NCBI RefSeq assembly: GCF_002838835.1
Contig: NZ_NHPP01000008.1
Span: 62,001 to 126,000 of the forward strand
Direction of reading: 5' to 3'
Source: Siphonobacter sp. SORGH_AS_0500
GTDB lineage: Bacteria > Bacteroidota > Bacteroidia > Cytophagales > Spirosomataceae
DNA length: 64,000 bases
The position numbers and the translations under genes were made by a program. The first letter of the stretch is position 1; each line of letters opens with the position of its first letter. Positions 1 through 8,549 of this stretch are shown piece after piece. Below the pieces are notes generated by a model. It did no database searches. It saw only the letters and a program-made list of their open reading frames with translations, and was not told where the DNA came from.

Positions 1-1161
1 AAGTTTATCAAGGAAAAGCTTATTCTTCCCTATGTTGATGTCGATATTAAATATTACGATTTAGGAATCGAATACCGTGACGAGACGAATGATCAGGTGA
101 CGGTAGATGCAGCAAACGCTATCAAAAAATACGGCGTTGGTATTAAATGTGCCACGATTACTCCAGATGAAGCTCGGGTGAAAGAATTCAACCTGAAGCA
201 AATGTGGAAATCCCCTAACGGAACGATCCGTAACATCCTGGATGGTACTGTATTCCGTGAGCCTATCGTTATGCAGAATGTCCCTCGTCTGGTAACGACC
301 TGGACTTCTCCTATCATCGTAGGCCGTCACGCTTTCGGTGATCAATACCGTGCAACGGATTTCGTAGTTCCCGGAAAAGGGAAGCTGACGATGAAATTCG
401 AAGGCGAAGACGGAACGGTACAGGAATATGAAGTATTTAACTTCCCCGGTGCTGGTGTTGCCATGGGTATGTATAACTTGGACGAGTCAATTGCTGGTTT
501 TGCTCGTTCTTGCTTCCAGGTAGGTCTGCAAAAAGGCTGGCCTGTATACCTGTCTACGAAAAACACCATCCTGAAAAAATACGATGGTCGTTTCAAAGAC
601 GTATTCCAGGCTGTATTCGATGCTGAATTCGCTGAGAAATTCAAAGAAGCAGGCATTACTTACGAACACCGTCTGATCGATGACATGGTTGCCGCAGCTC
701 TGAAATGGAACGGTAGCTATGTTTGGGCTTGTAAAAACTACGATGGTGACGTTCAGTCTGATACCGTAGCTCAAGGTTTCGGTTCTTTAGGTCTGATGAC
801 TTCTGTACTTTTAACTCCCGATGGTTCTGTAATGGAAGCAGAGGCTGCTCATGGTACGGTAACTCGTCACTACCGCGAGCACCAAAAAGGTAACCGTACG
901 TCTACGAACCCCATCGCTTCGATCTACGCTTGGACGCGTGGTCTGGCGTTCCGCGGTAAACTGGATGGTAACGAAGAACTGATTCGTTTCGCAACGGCAC
1001 TGGAAGAAGTTTGCGTTGAAACCGTTGAAGCAGGTAAAATGACTAAAGATTTAGCCATTACCATCCACGGTAACAAAGTAAACCACGGTGAGCACTATCT
1101 CTACACCGAAGAATTCCTGGATGAGCTGGACAAAGGCTTGCAGGTAAAACTGGCGAAGTAA
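1..1161 (+). CDS. icd: NADP-dependent isocitrate dehydrogenase, 5'-truncated by window edge
   Basis: Oxidative decarboxylation of isocitrate to 2-oxoglutarate in the TCA cycle, making NADPH. The frame is open from base 1 and gives 386 residues with an intact C-terminus. Family members of this eukaryote-like homodimeric type run a little over 400 residues, so only some 20 N-terminal residues are outside the window. Visible signatures are the substrate-loop segment GTVFREPIV and the dehydrogenase signature [20 protein letters not shown], followed by [17 protein letters not shown], which resembles the NADP-binding region. A Rho-independent terminator lies 21 bases after the stop. Family assignment is firm; cofactor choice is by family. 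Confidence 0.95.
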   Translation, partial: KFIKEKLILPYVDVDIKYYDLGIEYRDETNDQVTVDAANAIKKYGVGIKCATITPDEARVKEFNLKQMWKSPNGTIRNILDGTVFREPIVMQNVPRLVTTWTSPIIVGRHAFGDQYRATDFVVPGKGKLTMKFEGEDGTVQEYEVFNFPGAGVAMGMYNLDESIAGFARSCFQVGLQKGWPVYLSTKNTILKKYDGRFKDVFQAVFDAEFAEKFKEAGITYEHRLIDDMVAAALKWNGSYVWACKNYDGDVQSDTVAQGFGSLGLMTSVLLTPDGSVMEAEAAHGTVTRHYREHQKGNRTSTNPIASIYAWTRGLAFRGKLDGNEELIRFATALEEVCVETVEAGKMTKDLAITIHGNKVNHGEHYLYTEEFLDELDKGLQVKLAK

Positions 1162-1182
1162 TTAGGGATCGTCTGAGCTAAT

Positions 1183-1219
1183 AAAAAGGCACTTATCCAC
1201 AGGGGTAAGTGCCTTTTTT
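1183..1219 (+). terminator. Rho-independent terminator of icd
   Basis: AAAAAGGCACTTA (1183-1195) pairs perfectly with TAAGTGCCTTTTT (1206-1218), with a T6 run at the end. The A-run on the left arm gives a T-run on the other strand, so it can also end the minus-strand small gene at 1238-1399. Confidence 0.9.
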
Positions 1220-1237
1220 ATGCGAGAAAGCGTAAGA

Positions 1238-1399
1238 TTACATATCGTCTAATTCTTCTTCTTCGAAGTCATCCGTGTCTTCATATTCATAATCCTGCTC
1301 CGCTGTGAATTCGTCCATCTCTTCGGCAGGGTCCATGATATCTCCGCTTTCGTCCATGGGTTCATCAAAAAATTCGAAATCGTCTTCTGGTATATTCAT
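1238..1399 (-). CDS. small highly acidic protein, 53 aa, unknown function
   Basis: An ATG-to-TAA frame of 53 codons that falls below the usual length cut-off. The product starts MNIPEDDFEFFDEPMDESGD and ends DDFEEEELDDM. Well over a third of its residues are Asp or Glu and I find only one basic residue at most, so it is a very acidic, probably disordered peptide. No signal peptide or membrane segment is visible. A perfect Bacteroidota -7 box (TACATTTG, 1431-1424 on the minus strand) lies 25 bases upstream and the icd terminator can serve it downstream, so it looks like a complete one-gene transcription unit. I do not recognise a function. Confidence 0.55.
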   Translation of the reverse strand: MNIPEDDFEFFDEPMDESGDIMDPAEEMDEFTAEQDYEYEDTDDFEEEELDDM

Positions 1400-1423
1400 A
1401 AGTTTTAGGTGTTAGATTATACT

Positions 1424-1431
1424 CAAATGTA
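1424..1431 (-). promoter_or_regulatory. putative promoter -7 box for the small acidic gene
   Basis: Reads TACATTTG on the minus strand, an exact match to the Bacteroidota -7 consensus TAnnTTTG, 25 bases ahead of the ATG at 1399. No TTG at the ideal spacing was found for the -33 element. Confidence 0.4.
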
Positions 1432-1626
1432 AACGTAATGAAATCAATCATAAAAGACTCAAAAGGCCTTTTATTGTTTTATGAAATTTAAGAAAGGAAC
1501 AGTCTGGCTGAAAAAGTCTGTAAAAATAGTTGATGAATTAATGATTGTATTTGCATAATATTAAGGCAAGTCTATCCCCACGCCTAATTTTTGCTTTACT
1601 TTGGCAGCAAATCCTAACACGGTCTT

Positions 1627-2849
1627 ATGATTAATTATGTACTGTTTGATGGCCCGGAAGTTCGTCCCCATTTACTGCCACTGGTTTTTACCCGGCCCAT
1701 GGCTGAATTAAGGATAGGCATTCGAACCATTACCGAAAAATGGACAGACTGGCTGGGAGTACAACCCACGCATTATACGCAGTCCTATTTACAGGAAAAG
1801 TACCCTTACAAGAAAGGTTCTGATACTATTTATATCCACGGTGGCCTCTGCCCCAGTGAGCGGCTCATTCGTTCCCTAGAAGAGCTAGAACCCGGCGAAG
1901 CCTTATTACAAGGTCCCATTTTGCTGGCGGTACGGGGAAAACACCTGCCCCTGGAAAGTTTAATACATGATAATCCTGCTTTTCATAAGCAATATTACTG
2001 GGATAAAGTAACCGTAGTTCAACGCCTGCCCGATCTGGTGGCTTATAATGGCGAACAAATAGCGGCGGATTTTGAACGCATTACGGAAGGTCGAACCAGC
2101 CAGCCCATTACGGATCGATTTACGGCCTATTACAATGAATCAAAGATATTTATTGAAGAAGGCGTAGAGTTACGTTCGGCGATTCTGAATGCTGAAAACG
2201 GCCCGATTTATCTGGGCAAAGACGTTCAGGTGCAGGACGGTGTAATCATCCAGGGACCCTTTGCTGCTTTAGAAGGAGCCGTTATTAATCTAGGTGGAAA
2301 AATGCGAAAAAGCACCACCATCGGCCCGCATTGCAAGGTAGGGGGAGAGATCAGCATGAGTATTCTCATGGGGTACTCGAATAAAGGCCACGACGGTTTT
2401 TAGGGAACTCCTATCTGGCCGAATGGTGTAACCTCGGAGCGAATACCAATAACTCCAATCTGAAGAACGACTACGGTAACGTAAAACTCTACGATTATAC
2501 CACCAAGCAACTCGAAGACACGGGTCGCCAGTTTGTGGGATTGTTCATGGGCGATTACTCCAAAGCGGGAATTTCCACCATGTTTAATACCGGAACCGTC
2601 GTGGGCGTTAATGTCAACGTTTTCGGAGCGGGTTTCCCTCCTAAGCATATTCCTTCGTTTAGCTGGGGCGGAGCTGATACGGGTTTTGAACCCTATCGGT
2701 TTACCAAAGCGGTAGATGTAGCCCGCAATACGATGGACCGTCGCGGTAAGCTCTTTACCGAAATTGAAGAGGACATTTGGCGAACCATTTTTGCTCTGGA
2801 GCAAACGGTATCCATTCATTATACCGACGACGACGAAAGCGATCGTTAA
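1627..2849 (+). pseudogene. GlmU-like sugar nucleotidyltransferase/acetyltransferase, frameshifted
   Basis: A Bacteroidota-type GlmU-like protein, expected to make UDP-GlcNAc for peptidoglycan and LPS. The first 258 codons (1627-2403) begin MINYVLFDGPEVRPHLLPLV with the nucleotidyltransferase-like half and end GYSNKGHDGF at a TAG. The next frame continues without a break: LGNSYLAEWCNLGANTNNSN, then QFVGLFMGDYSKAGISTMFN, which is the left-handed beta-helix acyltransferase half, to 2849. Adding one T to the T5 run at 2397-2401 restores a single 407-residue frame. The enzyme is expected to be essential, so a sequencing or assembly error is likelier than real decay. The stop overlaps the convergent SDR-like gene by 4 bases. 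Confidence 0.85.
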
Positions 2850-3508
2850 TACCGTTGTAAATCATTCGACTCAATGATATGCTGGCCAGGGACTTCCTGG
2901 CTGGCTATATCTAACATCGCCGAGGCTACCTTACTGGCTTGAATACCCTTGTATTTTCGCAAGGGTGGAACGAGTAAAGTGATGGGAGATAAGACCAGAT
3001 TTACTACTTTTCCGAGTTCTTCACCCAAACGGAACTGCTTCCGTTTTCCCAATAACATGGACGGTCTGAAAATAGTATAGTTTGGATAACCCAAAGCGGC
3101 AATCTGAGCTTCGACTTCGCCTTTGGTTTTACTATAAAAAATGGAAGACTGAGCGTTGGCTCCGATGGAGGAAACGAGTAAGTATTGCTTGGCTCCAGTT
3201 TCTAAAGCTAGTTTCCCAACTTTTACCGGATAGATTAAATCTACTTTCCGAAAAGCCTCTTTCGAACCTGCCTGCTTGATTGTTGTGCCCAGACAGCAAA
3301 ACATGTCATCAGCTCCAGCAACGTCCTCAAAGCTAAGTTGATCAAAATCTACTACCCGTTCGTCGAGCTTGGGGTGTTTCAAATGCATGGGCCTGCGGAC
3401 CAACGTGATTACCTTTTCGTACCGATCCGATTGCAGGAGTTTAAAAACCAGATAATTTCCCACCAGGCCCGAAGCTCCGATCAACAGAGCAGTTTTAGAA
3501 GAATGCAT
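2846..3508 (-). CDS. NAD(P)-binding Rossmann protein (atypical SDR, TIP30-like)
   Basis: A 220-residue atypical short-chain dehydrogenase-like protein with an N-terminal nucleotide-binding motif GASGLVGNYLVFKLL (about residues 12-26). VVDFDQLSFEDVAGADDMFCCLGTTI and YLLVSSIGANAQSSIFYSKTKGEVE carry the SSIGA and YxxxK-like segments (Y..TKGEVE) seen in NAD(P)H-binding oxidoreductases of the HTATIP2/TIP30 group. No signal peptide, so cytoplasmic. Substrate unknown. The stop codon overlaps the end of the convergent GlmU-like gene by 4 bases, so the two share no room for a terminator. Confidence 0.75.
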   Translation of the reverse strand: MHSSKTALLIGASGLVGNYLVFKLLQSDRYEKVITLVRRPMHLKHPKLDERVVDFDQLSFEDVAGADDMFCCLGTTIKQAGSKEAFRKVDLIYPVKVGKLALETGAKQYLLVSSIGANAQSSIFYSKTKGEVEAQIAALGYPNYTIFRPSMLLGKRKQFRLGEELGKVVNLVLSPITLLVPPLRKYKGIQASKVASAMLDIASQEVPGQHIIESNDLQRY

Positions 3509-3927
3509 AGCTATACGTGATAAGACAGATAAAAGGTTTAAAAATCCGTACGAAGAAGCATAAGTCGAAAACTATCTGAATTTATAGCCTTCGGACCTTA
3601 ATAGCGAATCATAGATTCTGAAACCTTCGCCAATGGAGAATATCGATGTATAAAGTAACTCTTTCAAACGGTTCCCTCGAATGCATGAAAGATAATGCTC
3701 AGGATTTGCTATCTTCTTTCCTGAGGGAGAGTGAATGCCAGGCTCCTGGGTCAACGATTATTTCGAAGATAGGAGTGGATGAGCTTACGCTATCCTTAGT
3801 TTATTTAAAATGTCATTTTAGGCAGGCTCTAATAAAATTTTAAGCCTCTGAAAAGTTCAAAACCCACATTTCCAGAAAATAAAAGGGAGTACCTATACCT
3901 ATTCACCCAAAAATATTAGCAGGGAAA
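3509..3927. other. intergenic region without a recognisable gene
   Basis: About 420 bases between the start of the minus-strand SDR-like gene and the sucD promoter. It is AT-rich and holds only short opposing frames of 60-65 codons with no family resemblance and no supporting promoter. I see no RNA gene or strong hairpin here. Confidence 0.5.
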
Positions 3928-3958
3928 TTGCCGAACTGGTCTTAGCTTTCTACTTTTA
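3928..3958 (+). promoter_or_regulatory. putative sucD promoter
   Basis: TTG at 3928-3930, a 20-base spacer, then TACTTTTA at 3951-3958, one mismatch from TAnnTTTG. The spacing fits the Bacteroidota -33/-7 promoter and predicts a leader of roughly 65 bases before the sucD ATG at 4030. Confidence 0.45.
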
Positions 3959-4029
3959 CGCCGGATTTTTCTGTTCTTTGCCAGAACAGCCACATTCTTT
4001 CCGAACTGGCCACTGCAAATCCCATCTCT

Positions 4030-4920
4030 ATGAGTGTATTAGTTAACAAAGATTCAAAAATCATTGTACAAGGCTTTACGGGTTCGGAAGGTACCTTCCA
4101 TGCCCAGCAAATGATTGAATATGGTACCCAGGTTGTTGGCGGTGTAACGCCCGGTAAAGGCGGCCAGAAACACCTGGACAGACCCGTATTTAACACGGTA
4201 GCAGATGCCGTGAAAGAAACGGGTGCTGACGTATCCATCATTTTTGTTCCCCCCGCTTTTGCTGCTGACGCCATCATGGAAGCCGCCGACGGAGGTATCA
4301 AAGTTATTGTAACCATCACAGAGGGTATCCCCGTGAAAGACATGGTTGCTGTGAAAGAATATGTACAGGGTAAAGATATTCGCCTCATTGGCCCTAACTG
4401 CCCCGGTATTATCACGGCTGAAGAATGTAAAGTAGGTATTATGCCTGGCTTCATCTTCAAAAAAGGAACCATTGGTCTGGTATCAAAATCAGGTACGCTG
4501 ACATACGAAGCCGTAGATCAGTTAACGAAAGCTGGTTTAGGCCAGACGACGGCTATCGGTATCGGTGGTGACCCAATCATCGGAACGACAACGAAAGAAG
4601 CCGTTGAGTTACTGATGAACGATCCTGAAACGGAAGCAATCGTAATGATCGGTGAGATTGGTGGCGGCATGGAAGCCGAAGCTGCTCACTGGATCAAAGC
4701 AACCGGTAACAAAAAACCAGTAGTAGGTTTCATCGCTGGTCAGACGGCTCCTAAAGGACGCCGGATGGGTCACGCAGGTGCCATCGTAGGTGGTGCGGAC
4801 GATACTGCTGAAGCTAAAATGAGAATCATGCGTGAATGCGGCTTATACGTTGCAGAATCGCCTGCCGTTATTGGTGAAACCATGCTGAAAGCTTTAGCTG
4901 ACCGCAAGGCAAACGCGTAA
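4030..4920 (+). CDS. sucD: succinyl-CoA synthetase alpha subunit
   Basis: Alpha subunit of succinate-CoA ligase, TCA cycle: interconverts succinyl-CoA and succinate with substrate-level phosphorylation. The 296 residues match the family length. The N-terminal CoA-binding domain carries [10 protein letters not shown] (15-24), and the phosphorylated active-site histidine is His248 in [10 protein letters not shown]. The beta subunit sucC is not in this window, so the two subunits are unlinked here, unlike the sucCD operon of many bacteria. It has its own putative promoter and a strong terminator at 5025-5057. Confidence 0.97.
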   Translation: MSVLVNKDSKIIVQGFTGSEGTFHAQQMIEYGTQVVGGVTPGKGGQKHLDRPVFNTVADAVKETGADVSIIFVPPAFAADAIMEAADGGIKVIVTITEGIPVKDMVAVKEYVQGKDIRLIGPNCPGIITAEECKVGIMPGFIFKKGTIGLVSKSGTLTYEAVDQLTKAGLGQTTAIGIGGDPIIGTTTKEAVELLMNDPETEAIVMIGEIGGGMEAEAAHWIKATGNKKPVVGFIAGQTAPKGRRMGHAGAIVGGADDTAEAKMRIMRECGLYVAESPAVIGETMLKALADRKANA

Positions 4921-5024
4921 GAGATTATTCTGTAATAGTTCTGGTTCTTTGATCTGATCATTGAATGCAGACTTACTGAGAGCGAGATTTGGTGGATTCT
5001 AATTTCACTTTTTCGACAGCACGA

Positions 5025-5066
5025 AAGCCTGTGGGTAGTTTTCTAACCCACAGGCTTCACTGTTTT
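5025..5066 (+). terminator. stem-loop after sucD, overlapping the next reading frame
   Basis: AAGCCTGTGGGT (5025-5036) pairs perfectly with ACCCACAGGCTT (5046-5057), loop of 9, followed by cactgttttt. It looks like the sucD terminator, but it lies inside the 5' part of the DUF4271 frame, so it may work as an attenuator or control that gene's translation start. Confidence 0.75.
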
Positions 5067-6215
5067 TGGATTTTTATCCTGTTCGCCCTTGCCGGGACTT
5101 CTGCCTTCGCTCAGACAACGGGGCCAGAGGACGGTTACTTCCTTGTTCATGACTTTCGCAACGACTGGCGAGTGTATGATGAACAAGCGAAAACCTATGT
5201 CCCTTACATTCGGGAAATGCACCAGCAATACGGCTCTTACAGCGTTATTCTGGACATCGCTCAAAATCGGCATTATTACCTTTTGTATCGATCCGATCAG
5301 GAAAACTACCTGTTTATCAATGGCTCACTGCAAAAAAAATTACCCGAGAAAACCTGGACTATTTTTAAGCTGGATAGCCTCTATAAAGTCTCTCCAGATC
5401 GGCGGGTCTTGCTTACCCTTTATGGCCCACAGCCAGGTATAGATCAGAAGACCTTACAGATTGGCCATAAAATAGGGGTAGGGCAGAAGCCTATTTATGT
5501 ATCCGAATCCTTCCTCCAGGCTAGACCCAGAGACGACTCCCCATTTGAAGATTTTTATGTGTTAGGAGCCTTGTTGTTGTTATTAGCCTATGCCTCTATT
5601 TACCGTAGATTCCCGAGGGATTTTATACGGTATTTAAGCATTAAGGATTTACTAACCATTCACCCCAGAGAAGGAGCTCCACTCGTAACCCGAGGGCTTC
5701 TGGAAATCGCTAACCTACTATTTTTATTACTCATCAGTTTTGTATTATCCTTTCTGTATCAGTTAATTAGATACCGAGGGATTGATTTATTTAAAACTCA
5801 GGCTCTTTTTCAGCAGGAAGAGACGATGGGGCAGTTATTTTTCTACTTTATTTTCATTGGTATTCTGATTTTCATCGTATTTCTATTGAAATATGTGATG
5901 GTTAATGTATTAGGTCATATCTATAAATTTGATAAAATAGTTAATATACATTTCTTTAAATCAATGCAGTCCTCTGCCATCTTTTATACCGGAATTAGTG
6001 TATTAATGCTCTTCATGTTAAACACTTTTCCATCCTTAACCTTTCACTGGGACAATCTACTGCTAATACCCATCACAGGCTTTTACATAGGACGGTTAGT
6101 GTTATTGTACTTTTCCATTAATAAATTGTCTGACGCTAAAAATCTGTACTTATTTTCTTACCTTTGCATCGTTGAACTAGTTCCATTCATCATCGGCCTG
6201 AAGTTTGCCTTGTGA
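5031..6215 (+). CDS. DUF4271-family membrane protein
   Basis: An integral membrane protein of the DUF4271 family, typically encoded just ahead of hemD in Bacteroidota; function unknown. It has a signal sequence (CFWIFILFALAGTSAFAQ), a soluble region of about 150 residues, then about six hydrophobic segments beginning near FYVLGALLLLLAYASIY and ending VELVPFIIGLKFAL. There is no ATG start. In-frame candidates are TTG 4989, GTG 4992 and GTG 5031; I chose 5031 because it puts the hydrophobic core close to the N-terminus, but this GTG lies within the stem of the sucD hairpin. The pairing with hemD suggests a role in envelope or haem biology, which is inference. Confidence 0.75.
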   Translation: MGSFLTHRLHCFWIFILFALAGTSAFAQTTGPEDGYFLVHDFRNDWRVYDEQAKTYVPYIREMHQQYGSYSVILDIAQNRHYYLLYRSDQENYLFINGSLQKKLPEKTWTIFKLDSLYKVSPDRRVLLTLYGPQPGIDQKTLQIGHKIGVGQKPIYVSESFLQARPRDDSPFEDFYVLGALLLLLAYASIYRRFPRDFIRYLSIKDLLTIHPREGAPLVTRGLLEIANLLFLLLISFVLSFLYQLIRYRGIDLFKTQALFQQEETMGQLFFYFIFIGILIFIVFLLKYVMVNVLGHIYKFDKIVNIHFFKSMQSSAIFYTGISVLMLFMLNTFPSLTFHWDNLLLIPITGFYIGRLVLLYFSINKLSDAKNLYLFSYLCIVELVPFIIGLKFAL

Positions 6216-6334
6216 AAGCAAAGCAGCTCAAAAGGCGTAGTTTGATTGACACCGAAACATTTAGGTAGTTTCCAGGTTATCTATACGTTATCAGGTTTTA
6301 CCATCACATCTTGTACATATTTTTTTGAATCTGA

Positions 6335-7120
6335 ATGAGTGAAACGACGAACAAGGCGGACGAACGGCTCACGAAAGTTTCCAGCATTCTAGTGACCCAA
6401 GCTCGTCCTGCTGACGATAAATCTCCCTATTTTGATCTGGCACGGGAATACGATATCAAGATTGATTTCCGACCCTTCATTGAGGTAAATGGCGTATCGT
6501 ACAAAGACTTCCGCAAGCAGAAACTAGATATTCTGGCACATACGGCTATCATTTTTACGAGCCGTAATGCAGTAGACCATTTTTTCCGGATCTGCAAAGA
6601 GGCAAAAATGGAAATGCCTCCCGAGATGAAATATTTCTGCGTAACGGAGCAAACGGCTAATTACCTACAGAAATACATTGTCATTCGGAAGCGTAAGATT
6701 TTCGTGGGTCAGAAAACAGCTGCTGATTTGCTGGATTTGATTAAGAAACACAAAACTGAAAAATTCCTTTTTCCCTGTTCGGATAAGCGTCGTAACGACA
6801 TTCCCGGTTTTATGGTCTCTAATGACATTCATTTGAGCGAAGCCGTAATGTACGAAACGGGATCAGCGGATTTATCGGACCTGGAAAACGTATTCTACGA
6901 TATCATCTGTTTCTTCAGCCCTTCTGGTATCAAGTCGTTGTTTGATAATTTCCCTGATTTCAAACAAAACAAAACCCGTATTGCTGCCCTGGGGCCTACC
7001 ACGGCCAAAGCGGTAACGGAAGCTGGATTAATCCTTGATATTGAAGCTCCCATGCCTAATGCTCCCTCCATGACCGGAGCTTTAGATTTATACATTAAAA
7101 AGGCAAATGGCTTGAAATAA
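6335..7120 (+). CDS. hemD: uroporphyrinogen-III synthase
   Basis: HEM4-family enzyme that cyclises hydroxymethylbilane to uroporphyrinogen III in haem and sirohaem synthesis; cytoplasmic. It has 261 residues. Diagnostic stretches are SSILVTQARPADDKSPYFDL near the start, IIFTSRNAVDHFF (the family's TSxNAV), and the late segment CFFSPSGIKSLFDNFP followed by TRIAALGPTTAKAVTEAG. It starts with ATG, 119 bases after the DUF4271 gene, in the same direction, and ends before a terminator at 7139. Sequence identity of this family is low, but the ordered motifs make the call solid. Confidence 0.9.
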   Translation: MSETTNKADERLTKVSSILVTQARPADDKSPYFDLAREYDIKIDFRPFIEVNGVSYKDFRKQKLDILAHTAIIFTSRNAVDHFFRICKEAKMEMPPEMKYFCVTEQTANYLQKYIVIRKRKIFVGQKTAADLLDLIKKHKTEKFLFPCSDKRRNDIPGFMVSNDIHLSEAVMYETGSADLSDLENVFYDIICFFSPSGIKSLFDNFPDFKQNKTRIAALGPTTAKAVTEAGLILDIEAPMPNAPSMTGALDLYIKKANGLK

Positions 7121-7138
7121 TAATACTTTAATAGAAAG

Positions 7139-7173
7139 AAAACCTCTGACTCAATTCGTCGGAGGTTTTTTTT
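7139..7173 (+). terminator. Rho-independent terminator of hemD
   Basis: AAAACCTCTGAC (7139-7150) pairs with GTCGGAGGTTTT (7158-7169) with one wobble, loop of 7, and a T-run extending to 7173. Confidence 0.9.
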
Positions 7174-7287
7174 ATGTTGCTGTAACAATCTGTCTGTTCT
7201 GGCGTTTGGTACTATGCCGGGGAAATCCAACAGAAATGTCGATTTACCAAAATAGTTTCATAGTTTTATGATTGTGAATGTTTCGCC

Positions 7288-8238
7288 ATGCAAAAAACGC
7301 TATACTTCATTATAGTACTCTTCTTGGTTTCTTCTGGTGCGTTGAGGGCTCAACAGGATCCTCAGTTCAGTCAGTACATGTATAACCAATCGTTTTTTAA
7401 CCCTGCGGCGGTAGGTTATGAAGGAGTAACTCGCTTTCAATTGATTCATCGTCAGCAATATATGGGTTATCAGAGCAGTTTCTCCGATGATGGAGGAGCC
7501 CCTACAACCCAGCTTTTCTCATTTCAGTTACCACTTCCAGGAATCAAGTCAGCCGTTGGCCTGAATGTATTCAATGATCAGGCTGGTCCGCAGCGAAACC
7601 AGGAAGTACAGTTGGCCTATGCATACCGCATTCCCTTGGGAGGAGAACGAACGCTGGCTTTTGGAGCTCAGGGTGGTTTATTAATTCGATCCATTGATTT
7701 TGATAAACTCAGAGCCCGCGATCCCAATGATCCTTTAATTGGTAGCGGAAAAGTTAACGAAGCCAATCCAGATGTTGCGGCAGGGGTACATTATTCAACA
7801 CCAACGTATTACATCGGAGCTTCTATGATTCACCTGAACGGAGCTCGTTATTCCTTTGGTCAGGAAGGAGCCGTTAATCAGGCTCAAAAAACCTTTTTTA
7901 TTAATGGAGGTTACAAGTATTATGTGAACGAAGATGTAGAATTAAATCCGGCTGCAATTTTAAAGTCAGATATAAATACGTTTTCGATTGAAGCTTCGTT
8001 GTTAGCCATGTGGCGTAATTTCGTGTGGGTAGGAGCAGGCTGGCGGCAGGGAGACGGTATTCCCGTTTTTGCCGGAGTAAACTGGAATCGATTCCGTCTG
8101 GGAGCCTCCTACGATATTATTCTGGGGGGGGTAAGTGCAAAATCGCCCGGATCTTATTCCATATTATTGAGTTATGCTTTACCAGCACCAAAGCCTAACA
8201 AAAGAATTCCCGTACGGACTCCACGTTTCCGTTTTTAA
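7288..8238 (+). CDS. porP: PorP/SprF-family type IX secretion membrane protein
   Basis: Outer-membrane beta-barrel protein of the PorP/SprF family, associated with type IX secretion and with anchoring gliding adhesins. It has 316 residues: a signal peptide (MQKTLYFIIVLFLVSSGALRA), then the family hallmark QQDPQFSQYMYNQSFFNPAA, and beta-rich repeats to SYSILLSYALPAPKPNKR. It stands directly ahead of gldK, as in the porPKLMN order of Porphyromonas gingivalis. The 311-base gap to gldK holds a -7 box, so the two may also be transcribed separately. A paralogue faces it at the far end of the cluster (13389-14405). Confidence 0.93.
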   Translation: MQKTLYFIIVLFLVSSGALRAQQDPQFSQYMYNQSFFNPAAVGYEGVTRFQLIHRQQYMGYQSSFSDDGGAPTTQLFSFQLPLPGIKSAVGLNVFNDQAGPQRNQEVQLAYAYRIPLGGERTLAFGAQGGLLIRSIDFDKLRARDPNDPLIGSGKVNEANPDVAAGVHYSTPTYYIGASMIHLNGARYSFGQEGAVNQAQKTFFINGGYKYYVNEDVELNPAAILKSDINTFSIEASLLAMWRNFVWVGAGWRQGDGIPVFAGVNWNRFRLGASYDIILGGVSAKSPGSYSILLSYALPAPKPNKRIPVRTPRFRF

Positions 8239-8400
8239 GACCAACATTAATCCAACATGAAGTTTATACTTCTTCAAGAGTAAGGACAGGCTATTTACAG
8301 GGTAGGGCATTTTGAATAAAAATCAAATTTTCTGAAAACGCCAACCCTGTTGATTAACGTAAGTTTAGCGAACGGAAGAAAGCACCAGAAATAAATTTTT

Positions 8401-8408
8401 TATTTTTG
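8401..8408 (+). promoter_or_regulatory. putative -7 box ahead of gldK
   Basis: TATTTTTG, an exact TAnnTTTG match about 140 bases before the chosen gldK start. No clear TTG at -33. The region 8239-8549 otherwise contains no gene. Confidence 0.35.
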
Positions 8409-8549
8409 CCAGCTAAGTTAAATACGATATCAGCGTATTTATCGTTTTTTTGCGGCATCGTAGTCTCTGGTAAACGTAACCATTTGGTAATAATTCACAA
8501 ATAGCGATTGAATAAGAAAAACAACTATATGATTATGAATGAGCGGTAT

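Noticed and set aside
2396..2403. Programmed frameshift signal in the GlmU-like gene
   Set aside because: The heptamer GGTTTTT is not a standard -1 slippery site, and two other genes in the window show the same kind of single-base loss, so an error is simpler.
3572..3843. Opposing 60- and 65-codon frames before sucD
   Set aside because: No promoter, no family resemblance and composition typical of random AT-rich DNA.
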